Shown here piece after piece: positions 1-8,688 of a stretch of 64,000 bases of DNA (position 1 is the first letter of the stretch; each line of letters begins with the position of its first letter). Location: positions 1 through 64,000 of the forward strand of contig NZ_FNJI01000020.1 in assembly GCF_900104445.1 (NCBI RefSeq), read 5' to 3'. A model generated the notes under the pieces. That model was not told the DNA's origin, searched no databases, and saw only the letters and a program-made list of their open reading frames with translations. Position numbers and translations under genes: made by a program. Origin of the DNA: Desulforhopalus singaporensis. Its GTDB lineage: Bacteria; Desulfobacterota; Desulfobulbia; Desulfobulbales; Desulfocapsaceae.

Positions 1-199
1 CAAGCAACTCCTCCAACTGGGAAACATACTCGCCAAGTTGAGGCTGGGGTTGAAGCTTGCGCTCGTAAGTATGTTCCGTTGCACCGCTACGAATAACTTT
101 ACGGACTGTATTTCTAGACAGTCCAAGCTTACGACTAATCGTTTTTATCCCAAGCCCTTCTGAAAAGTGTAAACGACGTATTTTTGCTATGGTCTCCAC
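1..199 (-). CDS. istA: IS21-family transposase IstA, N-terminal part (runs off the window)
   Basis: Read leftward from a GTG at 199, the translation gives a helix-turn-helix start (ETIAKIRRLHFSEG, then GIKTISRKLGLSRNTVRK), typical of the DNA-binding N-terminus of IstA, the DDE transposase of IS21-type elements. Only about 66 residues are inside the window, so the catalytic core and the helper istB are not visible. The GTG start is preferred because a GGAGG ribosome-binding site (complement of 209-213) lies 9 bases upstream. The terminal repeats just outside the gene support a genuine IS21 element entering from the left edge. Whether the copy is intact cannot be seen. Confidence 0.8.
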   Translation of the reverse strand, partial: METIAKIRRLHFSEGLGIKTISRKLGLSRNTVRKVIRSGATEHTYERKLQPQPQLGEYVSQLEELL

Positions 200-220
200 T
201 ATTAACATCCTCCATTTCCT

Positions 221-240
221 CCGTGATAATTTCATCACGG
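221..240. repeat. Short perfect hairpin upstream of istA
   Basis: CCGTGAT and ATCACGG form a 7-bp stem around a 6-base loop just upstream of the istA ribosome-binding site. It could be an operator or a leader hairpin that limits transposase expression. That role is inferred from position only. Confidence 0.4.
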
Positions 241-255
241 ACGGGATAACATAGA

Positions 256-308
256 GGGGTCAATTTTCGACGCTGTTTTCTTCTCTAAGGGGTCATTATT
301 GCACGCTG
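256..308. mobile_element. IS21-type terminal repeats (element end near position 310)
   Basis: Two 20-base direct repeats beginning GGGGTCA and ending ACGCTG lie at 256-275 and 289-308 and match at 16 of 20 positions. Paired internal repeats of this kind are the usual transposase-binding sites at IS21-family ends. The outer boundary appears to lie just beyond 308. The exact end and target duplication cannot be fixed because the other end is outside the window. Confidence 0.6.
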
Positions 309-319
309 ATTAACAGGTA

Positions 320-520
320 TTTAGAATACAAAGATAGAGCAGCTTGTTCAGGGTGTTCTGAATTGGGAACGCACCTCTGTCGGCATACAACCTCGATAAT
401 GTTGGTGGTATAGATAACATGAAGAATTTATACTTATATTTAAGATATTGGTTCGGCCTCGGCGATTTCTTTGCTACTTGCTTTATAGACCCGCTTGAGA
501 TCTATCATGAATTCCTTCTG
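320..520 (-). pseudogene. Decayed IS256 (Mutator)-family transposase, C-terminal relic
   Basis: Reading leftward, fragments in different frames match the C-terminal half of IS256-type transposases. EFMIDLKRVYKASSKEIAEAE lies near 455-515, VIYTTNIIE lies near 385-411, and RGAFPIQNTLNKLLYL follows in another frame near 330-375. About 35 residues are missing between the first two blocks and there is at least one frameshift, so this is non-functional. It abuts the IS21 end, suggesting that this spot has received repeated insertions. It also accounts for most of the space between istA and glgC; the rest (520-680) shows nothing recognisable apart from the presumed glgC promoter. Confidence 0.6.
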
Positions 521-681
521 ATTAACAAGGGATGTGGACAAGATGATTTATTTTGGGGTTAGATTTTTACTACGGAGTGTCTCTTGGTTCATGGCCTCTT
601 TTGGTGCCATATGATCTGAATGGGAACAGTGTGATAAAACTTACCTGTTTTTTTCGATTATTGATGATGTAAAATGCAGCC

Positions 682-1905
682 ATGCAAAATCGAACATTAA
701 CCTTCATCTTGGCAGGAGGCGTAGGTTCTCGTCTATTGCCATTGACCTTAAGACGCTCAAAGCCTGCAGTTCCTTTTGGTGGCAAATACCGGATTATAGA
801 TTTTACTCTGGCAAATTGCCTGCATTCCGGATTGCGTAGAGTTTTGGTGTTAACACAGTATAAATCTCATTCCCTGCATAAGCATCTCAGAGATGGCTGG
901 TCTATTTTTAATCCCGAACTGGGAGAATATATAACGGCTGTTCCTGCTCAGATGAATTATGGCGATCATTGGTATGAAGGTACCGCAGACGCCGTTTTTC
1001 AAAATCTTAATTTGATAGACCGCAGTGATGCTGATTTCACTCTGATCCTTTCCGGAGACCATATTTACCGCATGGACTATGAGGCATTGCTCAGATTTCA
1101 TAAGGATCATGGAGGGGATGTCACTGTAGCCTGTATTGAGGTTGCAGTCGAAAGAGCAAAAGATGCATTTGGTGTCGCCGTTACCAATGAACAGATGCTA
1201 ATTGTTGATTATAAAGAAAAACCGAAACAACCGACGCCCATAGCTGCCGATCCCAATAAAACACTAGCGTCAATGGGTTTGTATGTGTTTCCTACAAAAT
1301 TGCTGAAGCAGGTTTTGTTAGAAGATCAGTACAATACTGATTCGAGTCATGATCTGGCCAAAGATGTTCTTCCAGTCTTGGTGCAAAACAAAAAAGTGTA
1401 CGCCTATAAATTTGGCGGTAAAAAAGGTAGGGTGACACAAGATCGCTACTGGCGTGATGTTGGAACTATAGATGCCTACTACAAAGCAAACATGGATCTT
1501 CTTGAGCCAGTTCCGCCTTTGAATCTTTATCAAGTCGACTGGCCTATTCGAACCTATCAACCACAGACACCACCCGCAAGGATTGTTCCTGGCACCTCTG
1601 GAGCAGAAGGTGTTTTCATCAGCTCAATGCTGGCTAGCGGTGTTGTTGTTTCGGGCGGTAACGTCAGGAACTCTGTTTTGTTTGAAGGTATTTTTATTGA
1701 TGACAGAGCGACCATTGACCAGTCAATACTGTTTGCAGGAGTTCAAGTTGGCGCCGAGGCCGCATTACGAAACTGTATAGTCGACAAAAACGTTAAAATC
1801 CCACCCCAAGAGCAAATCGGTTATGATCTGACCACAGACCGACACCGTTTCACCGTTACTGAACAAGGAATTGTTGTAGTACCTGAAGGTTTTGTTTTTG
1901 GATAA
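682..1905 (+). CDS. glgC: Glucose-1-phosphate adenylyltransferase
   Basis: This cytoplasmic enzyme makes ADP-glucose from glucose-1-phosphate and ATP, the committed step of bacterial glycogen synthesis. The 407-residue protein opens with the nucleotidyltransferase signature (LAGGVGSRLLPLT at about 11-23). KPAVPFGGKYRIIDF follows, then SGDHIYRMDY with the metal-binding Asp near residue 115. The last ~110 residues form a left-handed beta-helix of hexapeptide-like repeats that holds the allosteric region in this family. Length is normal for GlgC. No other glycogen gene is adjacent, and the gene sits alone between IS remnants and an AT-rich accessory stretch, so it may have been separated from its partners. 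Confidence 0.93.
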   Translation: MQNRTLTFILAGGVGSRLLPLTLRRSKPAVPFGGKYRIIDFTLANCLHSGLRRVLVLTQYKSHSLHKHLRDGWSIFNPELGEYITAVPAQMNYGDHWYEGTADAVFQNLNLIDRSDADFTLILSGDHIYRMDYEALLRFHKDHGGDVTVACIEVAVERAKDAFGVAVTNEQMLIVDYKEKPKQPTPIAADPNKTLASMGLYVFPTKLLKQVLLEDQYNTDSSHDLAKDVLPVLVQNKKVYAYKFGGKKGRVTQDRYWRDVGTIDAYYKANMDLLEPVPPLNLYQVDWPIRTYQPQTPPARIVPGTSGAEGVFISSMLASGVVVSGGNVRNSVLFEGIFIDDRATIDQSILFAGVQVGAEAALRNCIVDKNVKIPPQEQIGYDLTTDRHRFTVTEQGIVVVPEGFVFG

Positions 1906-2286
1906 AGTGACAATTGCTAATAACTGCCAGAAAACATATCAACACAAAGTTTTGTGCCATCGCTTAACTTTTTCACTAACAATTTTCTCAAAGCGGCAGA
2001 GACATTATGACCTTAATGATGACCTTCAGTGTCAGGAAAGTTGCCGCATGAACTGAATCCCGTTATATAAGGGGCGTGGCAGCTGGCAAAAAAAGTTGCA
2101 AGAATCTAGGTAGCACAGGTAGAATTTTGTCAGTCGGGTTAAAAGAATTCTAGCAGAATAGGTGGTTTTACAGCAGCACCTGAAAAAGCGATGTTTTATC
2201 ACCAAACCACTAAGCATCGGAAGAATATCAAATACATGATATAGACCTCATATAAACGCCATAACGTTTAAATAAGGAAAAAACAA
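1906..2286. other. Intergenic stretch, nothing recognised
   Basis: This is 381 bases between glgC and the monooxygenase-like gene. No RNA gene, convincing terminator or long reading frame with recognisable similarity was seen. It is AT-rich and may contain decayed mobile DNA. Confidence 0.4.
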
Positions 2287-2592
2287 ATGATACATGTACT
2301 CGCATCAATACAGATTAAAGAAGGCTACATCTCAGAATTTATTGAAATTTTCAAAGCCAACATCCCAAATGTTCTTGAAGAGAAAGGATGTATTGAGTAT
2401 GCACCAACCATTGATGTTCCAACAGGTTTCGCCCCCCAGGAGTTGAATGCGAATAGAGTAACAATAATTGAAAAATGGGCTAGTTTAGAGGATTTAAAAG
2501 CGCATTTATCAGCACCTCATATGCTGTCTTACAGAGAAGCAACAAAACACCTTGTTACTGATCTGTCCATCAGGGTTCTCAAACAGGTATAA
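2287..2592 (+). CDS. Antibiotic-biosynthesis-monooxygenase (ABM) fold protein, YgiN-like
   Basis: This 101-residue protein has the pattern of a small dimeric ferredoxin-like (ABM) fold. It has a first strand (MIHVLASIQIKEG), a helix with FIEIFKANIPNVLEEKGC, a central EYAPT strand, and the typical IIEKWASLEDLKAHLSAPHM segment followed by a last strand. Relatives are cofactor-free quinol monooxygenases or stress proteins such as YgiN, but many members have no known reaction. An AAGGAAA ribosome-binding sequence precedes the ATG. It stands alone in the AT-rich accessory stretch. Confidence 0.75.
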   Translation: MIHVLASIQIKEGYISEFIEIFKANIPNVLEEKGCIEYAPTIDVPTGFAPQELNANRVTIIEKWASLEDLKAHLSAPHMLSYREATKHLVTDLSIRVLKQV

Positions 2593-2804
2593 TCTTTCTT
2601 TATTTTTTAACCATATACCGTAACAAACAGTTGAGGAAATATTTATGTGTGCATAAACCATTTTAACAACACCAAGGTTTTCTCTGGAAGAAGTTCAATT
2701 CTTATGATGCTTCATTTTTTGCGGGATCAATCGGCCATGAGTCCCAGTATCAGTGAAAGATACTGAGGATTGGTAGCAATCAGATTTAGCAATTGGTATT
2801 AATT

Positions 2805-3461
2805 ATGGAAAATTTTTGGAAGGCTTCTTTAAGTATTTGTGGTTTTAGTGCAGTGGCTGCATTTGTTTTTTGGAGTTTGTATAAGAATTGGTTATCCTTA
2901 CCAATTTTTTCTCGACTTAACCAAAATTATACTTTTATTTTGATGTTGGTTTTTTTAATTTTAACTTTTGCCGCGCTATCCTTAATGCTAATTACTTATC
3001 TAAAAGTAAACAGTACAAAGGAACAAGAAAATAATTCGATTGTAAATCAGTCTGCGGCCTTTTGTTACAGAAAAAACCCAGAATTAAAAGTGATGCTAGT
3101 GAGAACATCAGGAAGAAGGTGGACATTCCCTAAAGGAACAAACGTCGAAGGACAATCCAATTATTCCACTGCAAGGATAAATGCATTGGAAGAAGCTGGA
3201 GTCAAAGGATTTATCCAAAAGAAACCATTTTCTAACTATAAACATTATAAACAAGAGCTAAAAAATGATGGCAAGGACTGTTTAAATGAAATTTTTTTTC
3301 TTAAAGTAGATGAAGTCGTTGCTTGCAATGAAGCGCATAGAAAACCAACGTGGTTTACCTTCGATGAAGCTGAAATAGCTTTACGTGAAGGTAGAGATGC
3401 ATTTTATGCAAAAGAATTTTCAAGAGTAATCAATGAAGCGAAAATAATATTATCAACATAA
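2805..3461 (+). CDS. Membrane-anchored Nudix-fold protein with degenerate Nudix box
   Basis: The 218-residue protein has two hydrophobic membrane spans (about residues 5-28 and 42-65), then a Nudix-fold domain from about residue 85. The Nudix box is present at FPKGTNVEGQ through LEEAGV. Compared with the consensus GX5EX7REUXEEXGU, however, the first Glu is Gln and the RE pair is Ile-Asn; only the EE pair is kept. Metal binding and hydrolysis may therefore be weakened or lost, and substrate is unknown. The overall pattern resembles diphosphoinositol-polyphosphate-type Nudix hydrolases (PKG...EEAG). ATG 2805 is chosen over an upstream TTG. A second, canonical-type Nudix gene follows 34 bases later, so the two are probably co-transcribed. 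Base composition is markedly AT-rich compared with the rest of the window, suggesting transfer. Confidence 0.7.
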   Translation: MENFWKASLSICGFSAVAAFVFWSLYKNWLSLPIFSRLNQNYTFILMLVFLILTFAALSLMLITYLKVNSTKEQENNSIVNQSAAFCYRKNPELKVMLVRTSGRRWTFPKGTNVEGQSNYSTARINALEEAGVKGFIQKKPFSNYKHYKQELKNDGKDCLNEIFFLKVDEVVACNEAHRKPTWFTFDEAEIALREGRDAFYAKEFSRVINEAKIILST

Positions 3462-3495
3462 AATATAACTTTATAGAATAAATGCAGGATAAACT

Positions 3496-3975
3496 ATGGT
3501 AAAAATCTCCGAAGAAATAGTTAAAATATTTATTAGGACAGAAATACACTACATTTTTTCACGAAAAAAAGCATACGGTAAAAAAAGTGACGGCTTGCTT
3601 GAACTTATTGGGGGCCATGTTGAAGATGGAGAAACGCCATTCGAGGCACTTCAAAGAGAAGCGAGGGAGGAAGAAGAAACAGGAATTCTTGCTAATTTGT
3701 TAGTTGAAAAACAATTAACTCCTATAAATGTGAATGTTGAAGTAGATGGGCTTAGTGAACAACATTTTGTTTACATTTTAAATATTACCGAAGAAGACTC
3801 GAGAAAATTAAAGGCTAGTAGTGATGAAAGTTATGGGCTAGAATTTATTGAAAATTCTTTTATTGAAACAAGTGAAGGGTTGTCAAAGCTTCGTTCTGAT
3901 ATCACATGGAAAACAAATGAAATTTTTATCGCATTAAGAAAAGAGGATAGCAATTGGCTCCGCCAGTTCATATAG
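3496..3975 (+). CDS. Nudix hydrolase
   Basis: This is a 159-residue cytoplasmic Nudix protein. The box is GGHVEDGETPFEALQ-RE followed by a Glu-rich stretch and TGI. All catalytic Glu positions are available, but the loop between RE and TGI carries two more residues than the consensus. Nudix enzymes cleave nucleoside diphosphates linked to another group; the substrate here cannot be told. AGGA lies 7 bases before the ATG. It follows the membrane-anchored Nudix gene closely and shares its AT-rich codon use, so a paired function is plausible. Confidence 0.8.
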   Translation: MVKISEEIVKIFIRTEIHYIFSRKKAYGKKSDGLLELIGGHVEDGETPFEALQREAREEEETGILANLLVEKQLTPINVNVEVDGLSEQHFVYILNITEEDSRKLKASSDESYGLEFIENSFIETSEGLSKLRSDITWKTNEIFIALRKEDSNWLRQFI

Positions 3976-4031
3976 CAGGTAATTTTTCGGTTACAGTAGC
4001 TAGATCAAGATACTTGAAGGCTTAATACTTT

Positions 4032-4235
4032 ATGAGCAAAACACTTGGAATTTTGGGAGTGGGACATCTTGCAAGTTATGTAGTAACCGGATTGCGCAAC
4101 GCGGGCGATAGCCAAGCGGTTGTGGACCAATGCAGCAAGATTGTCTTATTAATCCGGCGGCCAAATAAGAGACTGGTGGAATGTCAAACGGCGTGTAATT
4201 TTGATCCCATTGGCTTAAATATCTCTTATCTTTAA
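4032..4235 (+). pseudogene. proC-like (pyrroline-5-carboxylate reductase family) remnant
   Basis: The first 26 residues (start of a Rossmann fold, LGILGVGHLASYVVTGLRNAG) match the NAD(P)-binding start of ProC-family reductases. The next block, SQAVVDQCSKIVLLIRRP, matches the strand that normally follows roughly 35-40 residues later (…QAVVDQSEVVLLAVRP in relatives). The intervening strand-helix unit and the whole C-terminal half are missing, and the tail after about 4175 is unrelated. This is read as an internally deleted, truncated pseudogene. The boundary of the lost 3' part coincides with IS-end-like sequence. Confidence 0.65.
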
Positions 4236-4344
4236 AAGCTCTTAACCCTCTAGTATGAAGAGATTTTAAAGATAAAAGATATTCAGGTCTCCATGTCGCA
4301 AAGGGGGCACTATTCAAAGCGGAAAAGGGTCTTTCGACGCTGAA

Positions 4345-4392
4345 TGACAATTGGCCGGATTGCTCTGGAAACCTTGGCCGGAATCAAACGGA
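4345..4392. mobile_element. Probable relict insertion-sequence end
   Basis: TTGGCCGGA occurs twice, at 4351-4359 and 4374-4382, 23 bases apart. It is preceded by TTTCGACGCTGA, which resembles the TTTTCGACGCTG of the IS21-type end at 264-275. Spaced direct repeats of this sort are found at IS21-family ends. No transposase gene accompanies them, so this would be a leftover end. Confidence 0.35.
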
Positions 4393-4481
4393 ATTCACAT
4401 TTTATACTCCTACTTTATAGTGGCTTAGATATTGGTTATGTGTCTTGAGATTTCTTTGGAAATATAAATAGATATCTCTAT

Positions 4482-5791
4482 TTAGAAAAGCATATTTGGC
4501 AGCCACAGAATGATCTGCGGGAACATCATGAACAATCCGAGGCAGACAATTTGAATAAAAACAAAGGGCAATACAGAGCGGTAGATGTCTCCCATGCTGA
4601 CATCGGGTGGAGCTACCGCTTTCATGTAAAATAAGTTTATACCATAGGGTGGTGTGATATATGCCATTTGCATATTTACGACGTAGAGTACGGCAAACCA
4701 GACGGGATCGAACCCAAGGCCTTTGATAACTGGGATGTAAATCGGCATACAGAGAAACAATATCGCCAGATCATCGAGAAACATGCCTAGAATTATGAAG
4801 CTAAGCTGCATGATGATCAGGACAACCCAGGGGCTTACATCCAAGCCGACAATAGTCGATTTAATCATCTGTGTAGCGCCGAGCCCGGTATAGACTGTAC
4901 TGAAAACTACAGCACCGATAATGATGAACGCGGTAAAACTCGAAACATTTAATGTTTTAAGCGCCGAGTCTTTTAACATTTTCCAGCTTATTTTTTTTCG
5001 TGTAGCTGCGGCGACAATCGCGCCCAGTGCTCCCACTGCAGCAGCTTCTGTGGGAGATGTAAGCCCGAAAAAGATACATCCCAATACCGCTATAATCAGA
5101 ATGCCCGGCAAGATAAGCCCTTTCAAGGAGGTTACTTTCTCTCTCAGACTGGCGCGTTCTTCTTCAGGGATTCCAGGACCTAACTCTGGCTGGAAATAAC
5201 ATCGCAAACCTATATAGACCATGTAGCATACTGCAAGAATAAAACCCGGAATCACTCCACCGGCAAACAGCCTGCCGACCGATTCACCAGACAGGAAAGC
5301 ATACATGATCATCATCATGCTTGGTGGTATCAGAAAGCCGAGTGCACCACCCGCCTGAATCAAGCCATGGCAATTTTTTTGTCGTACCGCTTCTCCAGCA
5401 TAGCTGGAAGAGCAATAACCCCCATGGAAATTGTTGCAGCCCCGCTGATTCCTACCATCGCAGCCATAATTGCGCAAATGGCTACGGTTCCAATTCCAAG
5501 GCCGCCTCTAATCCGTCCCGCCCACAGATATACTGCGTCGAAAAGATCCTTTGCCACACCAGAACCTTGCAGGATGTAACCCATAAATATGAAAAGCGGT
5601 ACGGCGATGAGAATGAAATTGTTTTGAACATTCCAAACAGTAAAATATACAAGATCAAGAGAAGAAGAACCCCAGAGCCAGAGAGTCGTAGTCAACCCTA
5701 CAGCCCCTAGACAAAATGCGATCGGCACACCCAGAACCATCAGAATCAGCATACTTGAAAACATGATTCCAGTTACAGCAAAAGGACTCAT
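4482..5791 (-). pseudogene. dctM: TRAP transporter large permease DctM, frameshifted
   Basis: The product would be the ~430-residue DctM membrane subunit that carries substrate across the inner membrane using a sodium gradient. The first part (5791 to about 5365) reads normally to LPAMLEKRYDKKIAM. It then hits a stop after one more codon, while the rest continues in the -1 frame from GLIQAGGALGFLIPPS to the end at 4482. Alignment to the family pattern (…YDK-x-FATG…LIPPS) places the lesion at about 5363-5380, where one base is missing or a -1 slip on a run of seven A (complement of 5374-5380) would restore the frame. It overlaps dctQ by 4 bases. It could be a recent pseudogene, a sequencing error or programmed frameshifting; the remainder of the gene is undamaged. 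Confidence 0.8.
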
Positions 5792-6303
5792 AACCGTTCC
5801 TCCCCGGTGACAATAAGAAGCAGATTGCGCAGAAAATCACTCAACAACTGAAGCCAAAGTAAAATCAGCCCTGCTGCTACAACGATTTTCCATTGATAGA
5901 GCGGTGGGCTCCAAACCGAGGAGGCATGCTCACGAATCTGAAAAGACTCAATCCCATAAGCAAACGCTTTCCAACACATAACCGAGAAAAAAAAGGCTAC
6001 CAGCGGGTAAGTGCAGATATCCACAATCGCCATGGTCCTCGGGGACCATTTCGAATAAAAAATATCCATATTCACATGCGCCTTGCTGATTACCGCATAG
6101 GCGCCGCCACCGATCATATAGGTTCCGAAAGTCATTGTTGCTGCTTCCAGCGACCAGGACGTCGGACTATTAAAGAAGTATCTGGCAACAACCTCATAAT
6201 TGACGATGAAGATCATCAAAAAAATCAACATGGAAAGAATGGAACCCGACAACTTACTCAAGGAATCGATCATTATGATGTAACGACTCAATAGATTTTT
6301 CAT
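5788..6303 (-). CDS. dctQ: TRAP transporter small permease DctQ
   Basis: This 171-residue inner-membrane protein has four hydrophobic spans (about 15-37, 50-70, 90-115 and 130-155) and the usual early NYEVVARYFF motif of DctQ. It pairs with DctM and the periplasmic binding protein to form a tripartite ATP-independent transporter. It lies between dctP and dctM in the usual operon order and overlaps dctM by ATGA. Confidence 0.88.
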   Translation of the reverse strand: MKNLLSRYIIMIDSLSKLSGSILSMLIFLMIFIVNYEVVARYFFNSPTSWSLEAATMTFGTYMIGGGAYAVISKAHVNMDIFYSKWSPRTMAIVDICTYPLVAFFFSVMCWKAFAYGIESFQIREHASSVWSPPLYQWKIVVAAGLILLWLQLLSDFLRNLLLIVTGEERL

Positions 6304-6394
6304 GATTCCTCACAAATATTATTCTGTTAATCTAAGTCCTGGAAGAGGGGCCTTGCTTGCATGCCCCTTCTTCCAGGACAAACACTTTCTCAAA

Positions 6395-7384
6395 CTATTC
6401 TACAAGACTACTCAGCTGTTTGAGCAGGCCTATACCTTCTGCAACCGTGGTAGATCGCTTTGCTTCTTCATCCCAAACAACGACAGCAGCTTTGCGCAAA
6501 GTTGTGATATCTTCTTTCGGAAAACTGGTAACCCCCTTAAACGCTTTGCTACGCAGCAGATATTCTTCTTTTAGGATGTCATCGTAGTACTCAAGACCAG
6601 CGCGCAATGCCGCTGTCTCCAAGATGGTTTTCATATCTTCTGGCAGCTTATTCCACAGTTTTGGGTTGACAATAAAGGAGTCGATAATCGGGTCGACAAT
6701 TGGAGTGGCACTGTAATAGCCAGCAACTTCGCTTAATTTCATTGCCTGATAATCAAGAGCGCCACCAAACAAAACGCCATCCACCTGACCTGTACTCAGA
6801 GCAAGATACATCTCACTCGATTTGATATTAACCGTCGCAACACCGACCTTGTTCAACATCTTGGCAGCACCACCAATGGCGCGGATTTTCATTTTACGCA
6901 GATCATCCAGAGAATTGACCGGCTGTTTGGTCAAAATATGATAGGTTGCAACCGGAGCCCAGCCGAGATAATGAACTCCCTGGTTTTCATAATTCTGTGC
7001 AACAAGTTTTTCGAAACCGAGCCCCTCAAATAGCAGTCTGGCTTCAGATACGTTTTTCCAGGCCATTGGTAGACCAATTTCGGTATTGCCGATTTCTAAC
7101 TCAGAGTAATATGATCCACTGCCCTGACCGATATCAATCATCCCTGCCTTGACTGCTTTAAGAATGTTGTCAGGCGAAGTGAGGGTGCCATCTGGAAAAA
7201 CGGTGATGTTCAGGCGACCATTACTCATAGTTTTGGCCAATTTTGCAAAGGTTTCTGCGCAGCCAATCATGCTTTGTGGGTAATAGCTTTGCATACGCAG
7301 GTTAAAAACACTGTCGTCTGCCAGAGCGACCATACTTGTAAACAAAAGCATTGAAACCATCAGTGCTAAAATTCTCTTTTTCAT
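6395..7384 (-). CDS. dctP: TRAP transporter substrate-binding protein DctP
   Basis: This is a 329-residue periplasmic solute receptor with a Sec signal peptide (MKKRILALMVSMLLFTSMVALA). Landmarks of the DctP fold are present: GRLNITVFPDGTL, the LRKMKIRAIGG segment that usually contributes the carboxylate-binding Arg, and STGQVDGVLFGG. TRAP receptors of this type bind organic acids. The next gene downstream of the promoter (7480-8445) encodes a guanidino-acid hydrolase, so a guanidino acid is a reasonable guess for the ligand. It is first of the dctPQM genes on the minus strand. Confidence 0.88.
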   Translation of the reverse strand: MKKRILALMVSMLLFTSMVALADDSVFNLRMQSYYPQSMIGCAETFAKLAKTMSNGRLNITVFPDGTLTSPDNILKAVKAGMIDIGQGSGSYYSELEIGNTEIGLPMAWKNVSEARLLFEGLGFEKLVAQNYENQGVHYLGWAPVATYHILTKQPVNSLDDLRKMKIRAIGGAAKMLNKVGVATVNIKSSEMYLALSTGQVDGVLFGGALDYQAMKLSEVAGYYSATPIVDPIIDSFIVNPKLWNKLPEDMKTILETAALRAGLEYYDDILKEEYLLRSKAFKGVTSFPKEDITTLRKAAVVVWDEEAKRSTTVAEGIGLLKQLSSLVE

Positions 7385-7479
7385 CTTTCATGTACCTTTT
7401 GGTTGAGTTGAGTAACAGTTAGGTAAATCAGCAGTAAAAGTTCATTGCATAAAAATCAACGAAACGCAGAATATGATTT

Positions 7480-8445
7480 TTATACCGCCGATCCTTTGTA
7501 GTTAGCTCCGGGTAAAACACAGAGCATTTCAAACAACAAATTAGCAGCCAATGTTGCCGTCCGTCCGTAAGGATCATAAGGTGGTGAAACTTCAACACAA
7601 TCGCAGCCAACAAGATTGATACCTTGGCATCCCCGTATAATTTCCAAAGCCTGAATTGGATTGAGTCCACCAACCTCCAATGTTCCCGTTCCTGGTGCAT
7701 AAGCTGGGTCAAGAGCATCAATGTCAAAGGACAGATATGTGGGGCGATTGCCAACCAGTTGCCGTACTTCCGACATCAATGGTGTCAACGATTTATGCCA
7801 GCATTTTTCAGCCTCAACGACACGAATGCCCTTCTGTTTTCCCCAATCGAAATCCTCAGCAGAATAGCCTGAACCACGCAAACCAATCTGAATGCTGTGA
7901 TCCGGAATGATCAGGCACTCCTCAAAAGCACGACGCACTGGTGTTCCATGAGCTATTGTTTCACCTTGCATGACATCGTTGGTGTCGGCATGGGCATCGA
8001 CGTGAATCAGACAAACCGGTCCGCTCTTTTTCGCTACTGCCCTTAATATAGGCAATAAGACTGTATGATCTCCACCGATGGCCAGGGGGATACAGTTGAA
8101 ATCAATAATTTTTTTGGTAACGAACTCCTCAATTGCTTCGACCGATTTTAGTAGGTTATAAGGGTTGAGAGGAGCATCACCGATATCGGCAATGGATAAG
8201 GATGAAAATGGTCCGGCACCGGTTCCCATGTTGTAAGGGCGGATTTGAGTAGATTCAGCACGGACCTGTCGTGGTCCCAGACGCGTTCCAGAACGTGCAG
8301 ATGTCCCCCAATCCATGGGGAGGCCATAAAAACAAGCATCAAGCCCTGAAGCATCCTCACGTTGAGGTAAACGCATGAACGTCGTTGGTGCCCCGAACTT
8401 TGGGGCAACGTTGGCACTGAGCGGTTGGTAGAAATTTTTTTCCAT
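7480..8445 (-). CDS. Ureohydrolase, guanidinobutyrase-like (agmatinase/arginase family)
   Basis: This 321-residue manganese enzyme of the ureohydrolase family releases urea from a guanidino compound. The three metal-binding blocks are intact: GGDHT (about 121-125), DAHADT (about 147-152) and SFDIDALDPAYAPGTGT (about 230-246). The N-terminus (KNFYQPLSANVAPKFG) and the IRPYNMGTGAGPF segment resemble guanidinobutyrase/guanidinopropionase enzymes of Pseudomonas more than arginase or polyamine-pathway agmatinase, based on recall rather than alignment. It is first in the minus-strand block before a TRAP transporter and is divergent from a LysR regulator. Together they suggest uptake and hydrolysis of a guanidino acid as nitrogen or carbon source. 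Confidence 0.85.
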   Translation of the reverse strand: MEKNFYQPLSANVAPKFGAPTTFMRLPQREDASGLDACFYGLPMDWGTSARSGTRLGPRQVRAESTQIRPYNMGTGAGPFSSLSIADIGDAPLNPYNLLKSVEAIEEFVTKKIIDFNCIPLAIGGDHTVLLPILRAVAKKSGPVCLIHVDAHADTNDVMQGETIAHGTPVRRAFEECLIIPDHSIQIGLRGSGYSAEDFDWGKQKGIRVVEAEKCWHKSLTPLMSEVRQLVGNRPTYLSFDIDALDPAYAPGTGTLEVGGLNPIQALEIIRGCQGINLVGCDCVEVSPPYDPYGRTATLAANLLFEMLCVLPGANYKGSAV

Positions 8446-8688
8446 TGTATATCCTCTTTGTGTCGAATTCCCTTAGAAGAAGGAGTGATAGGAGAACAAA
8501 AAAATGTGTCAAAAAAAACTCAAGATAATCGAATGAGATAACGGTATATTATTTAGATGAACATGACAAACGATACGATTTTGCACATAACTTGAAATTT
8601 TCTCACATTATATCTTTTTGTACATAGGGGGGTGTGTTTGATTTTTTCGGGTAACAAAAATCCGTCGAAGGGAGAAAGGAAATGAGCA
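8446..8688. promoter_or_regulatory. Divergent promoter region between ureohydrolase and LysR genes
   Basis: This is a 243-base AT-rich gap separating two divergent genes, the classic arrangement for a LysR regulator that controls its neighbour and itself. No specific operator was resolved by eye. Confidence 0.4.
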
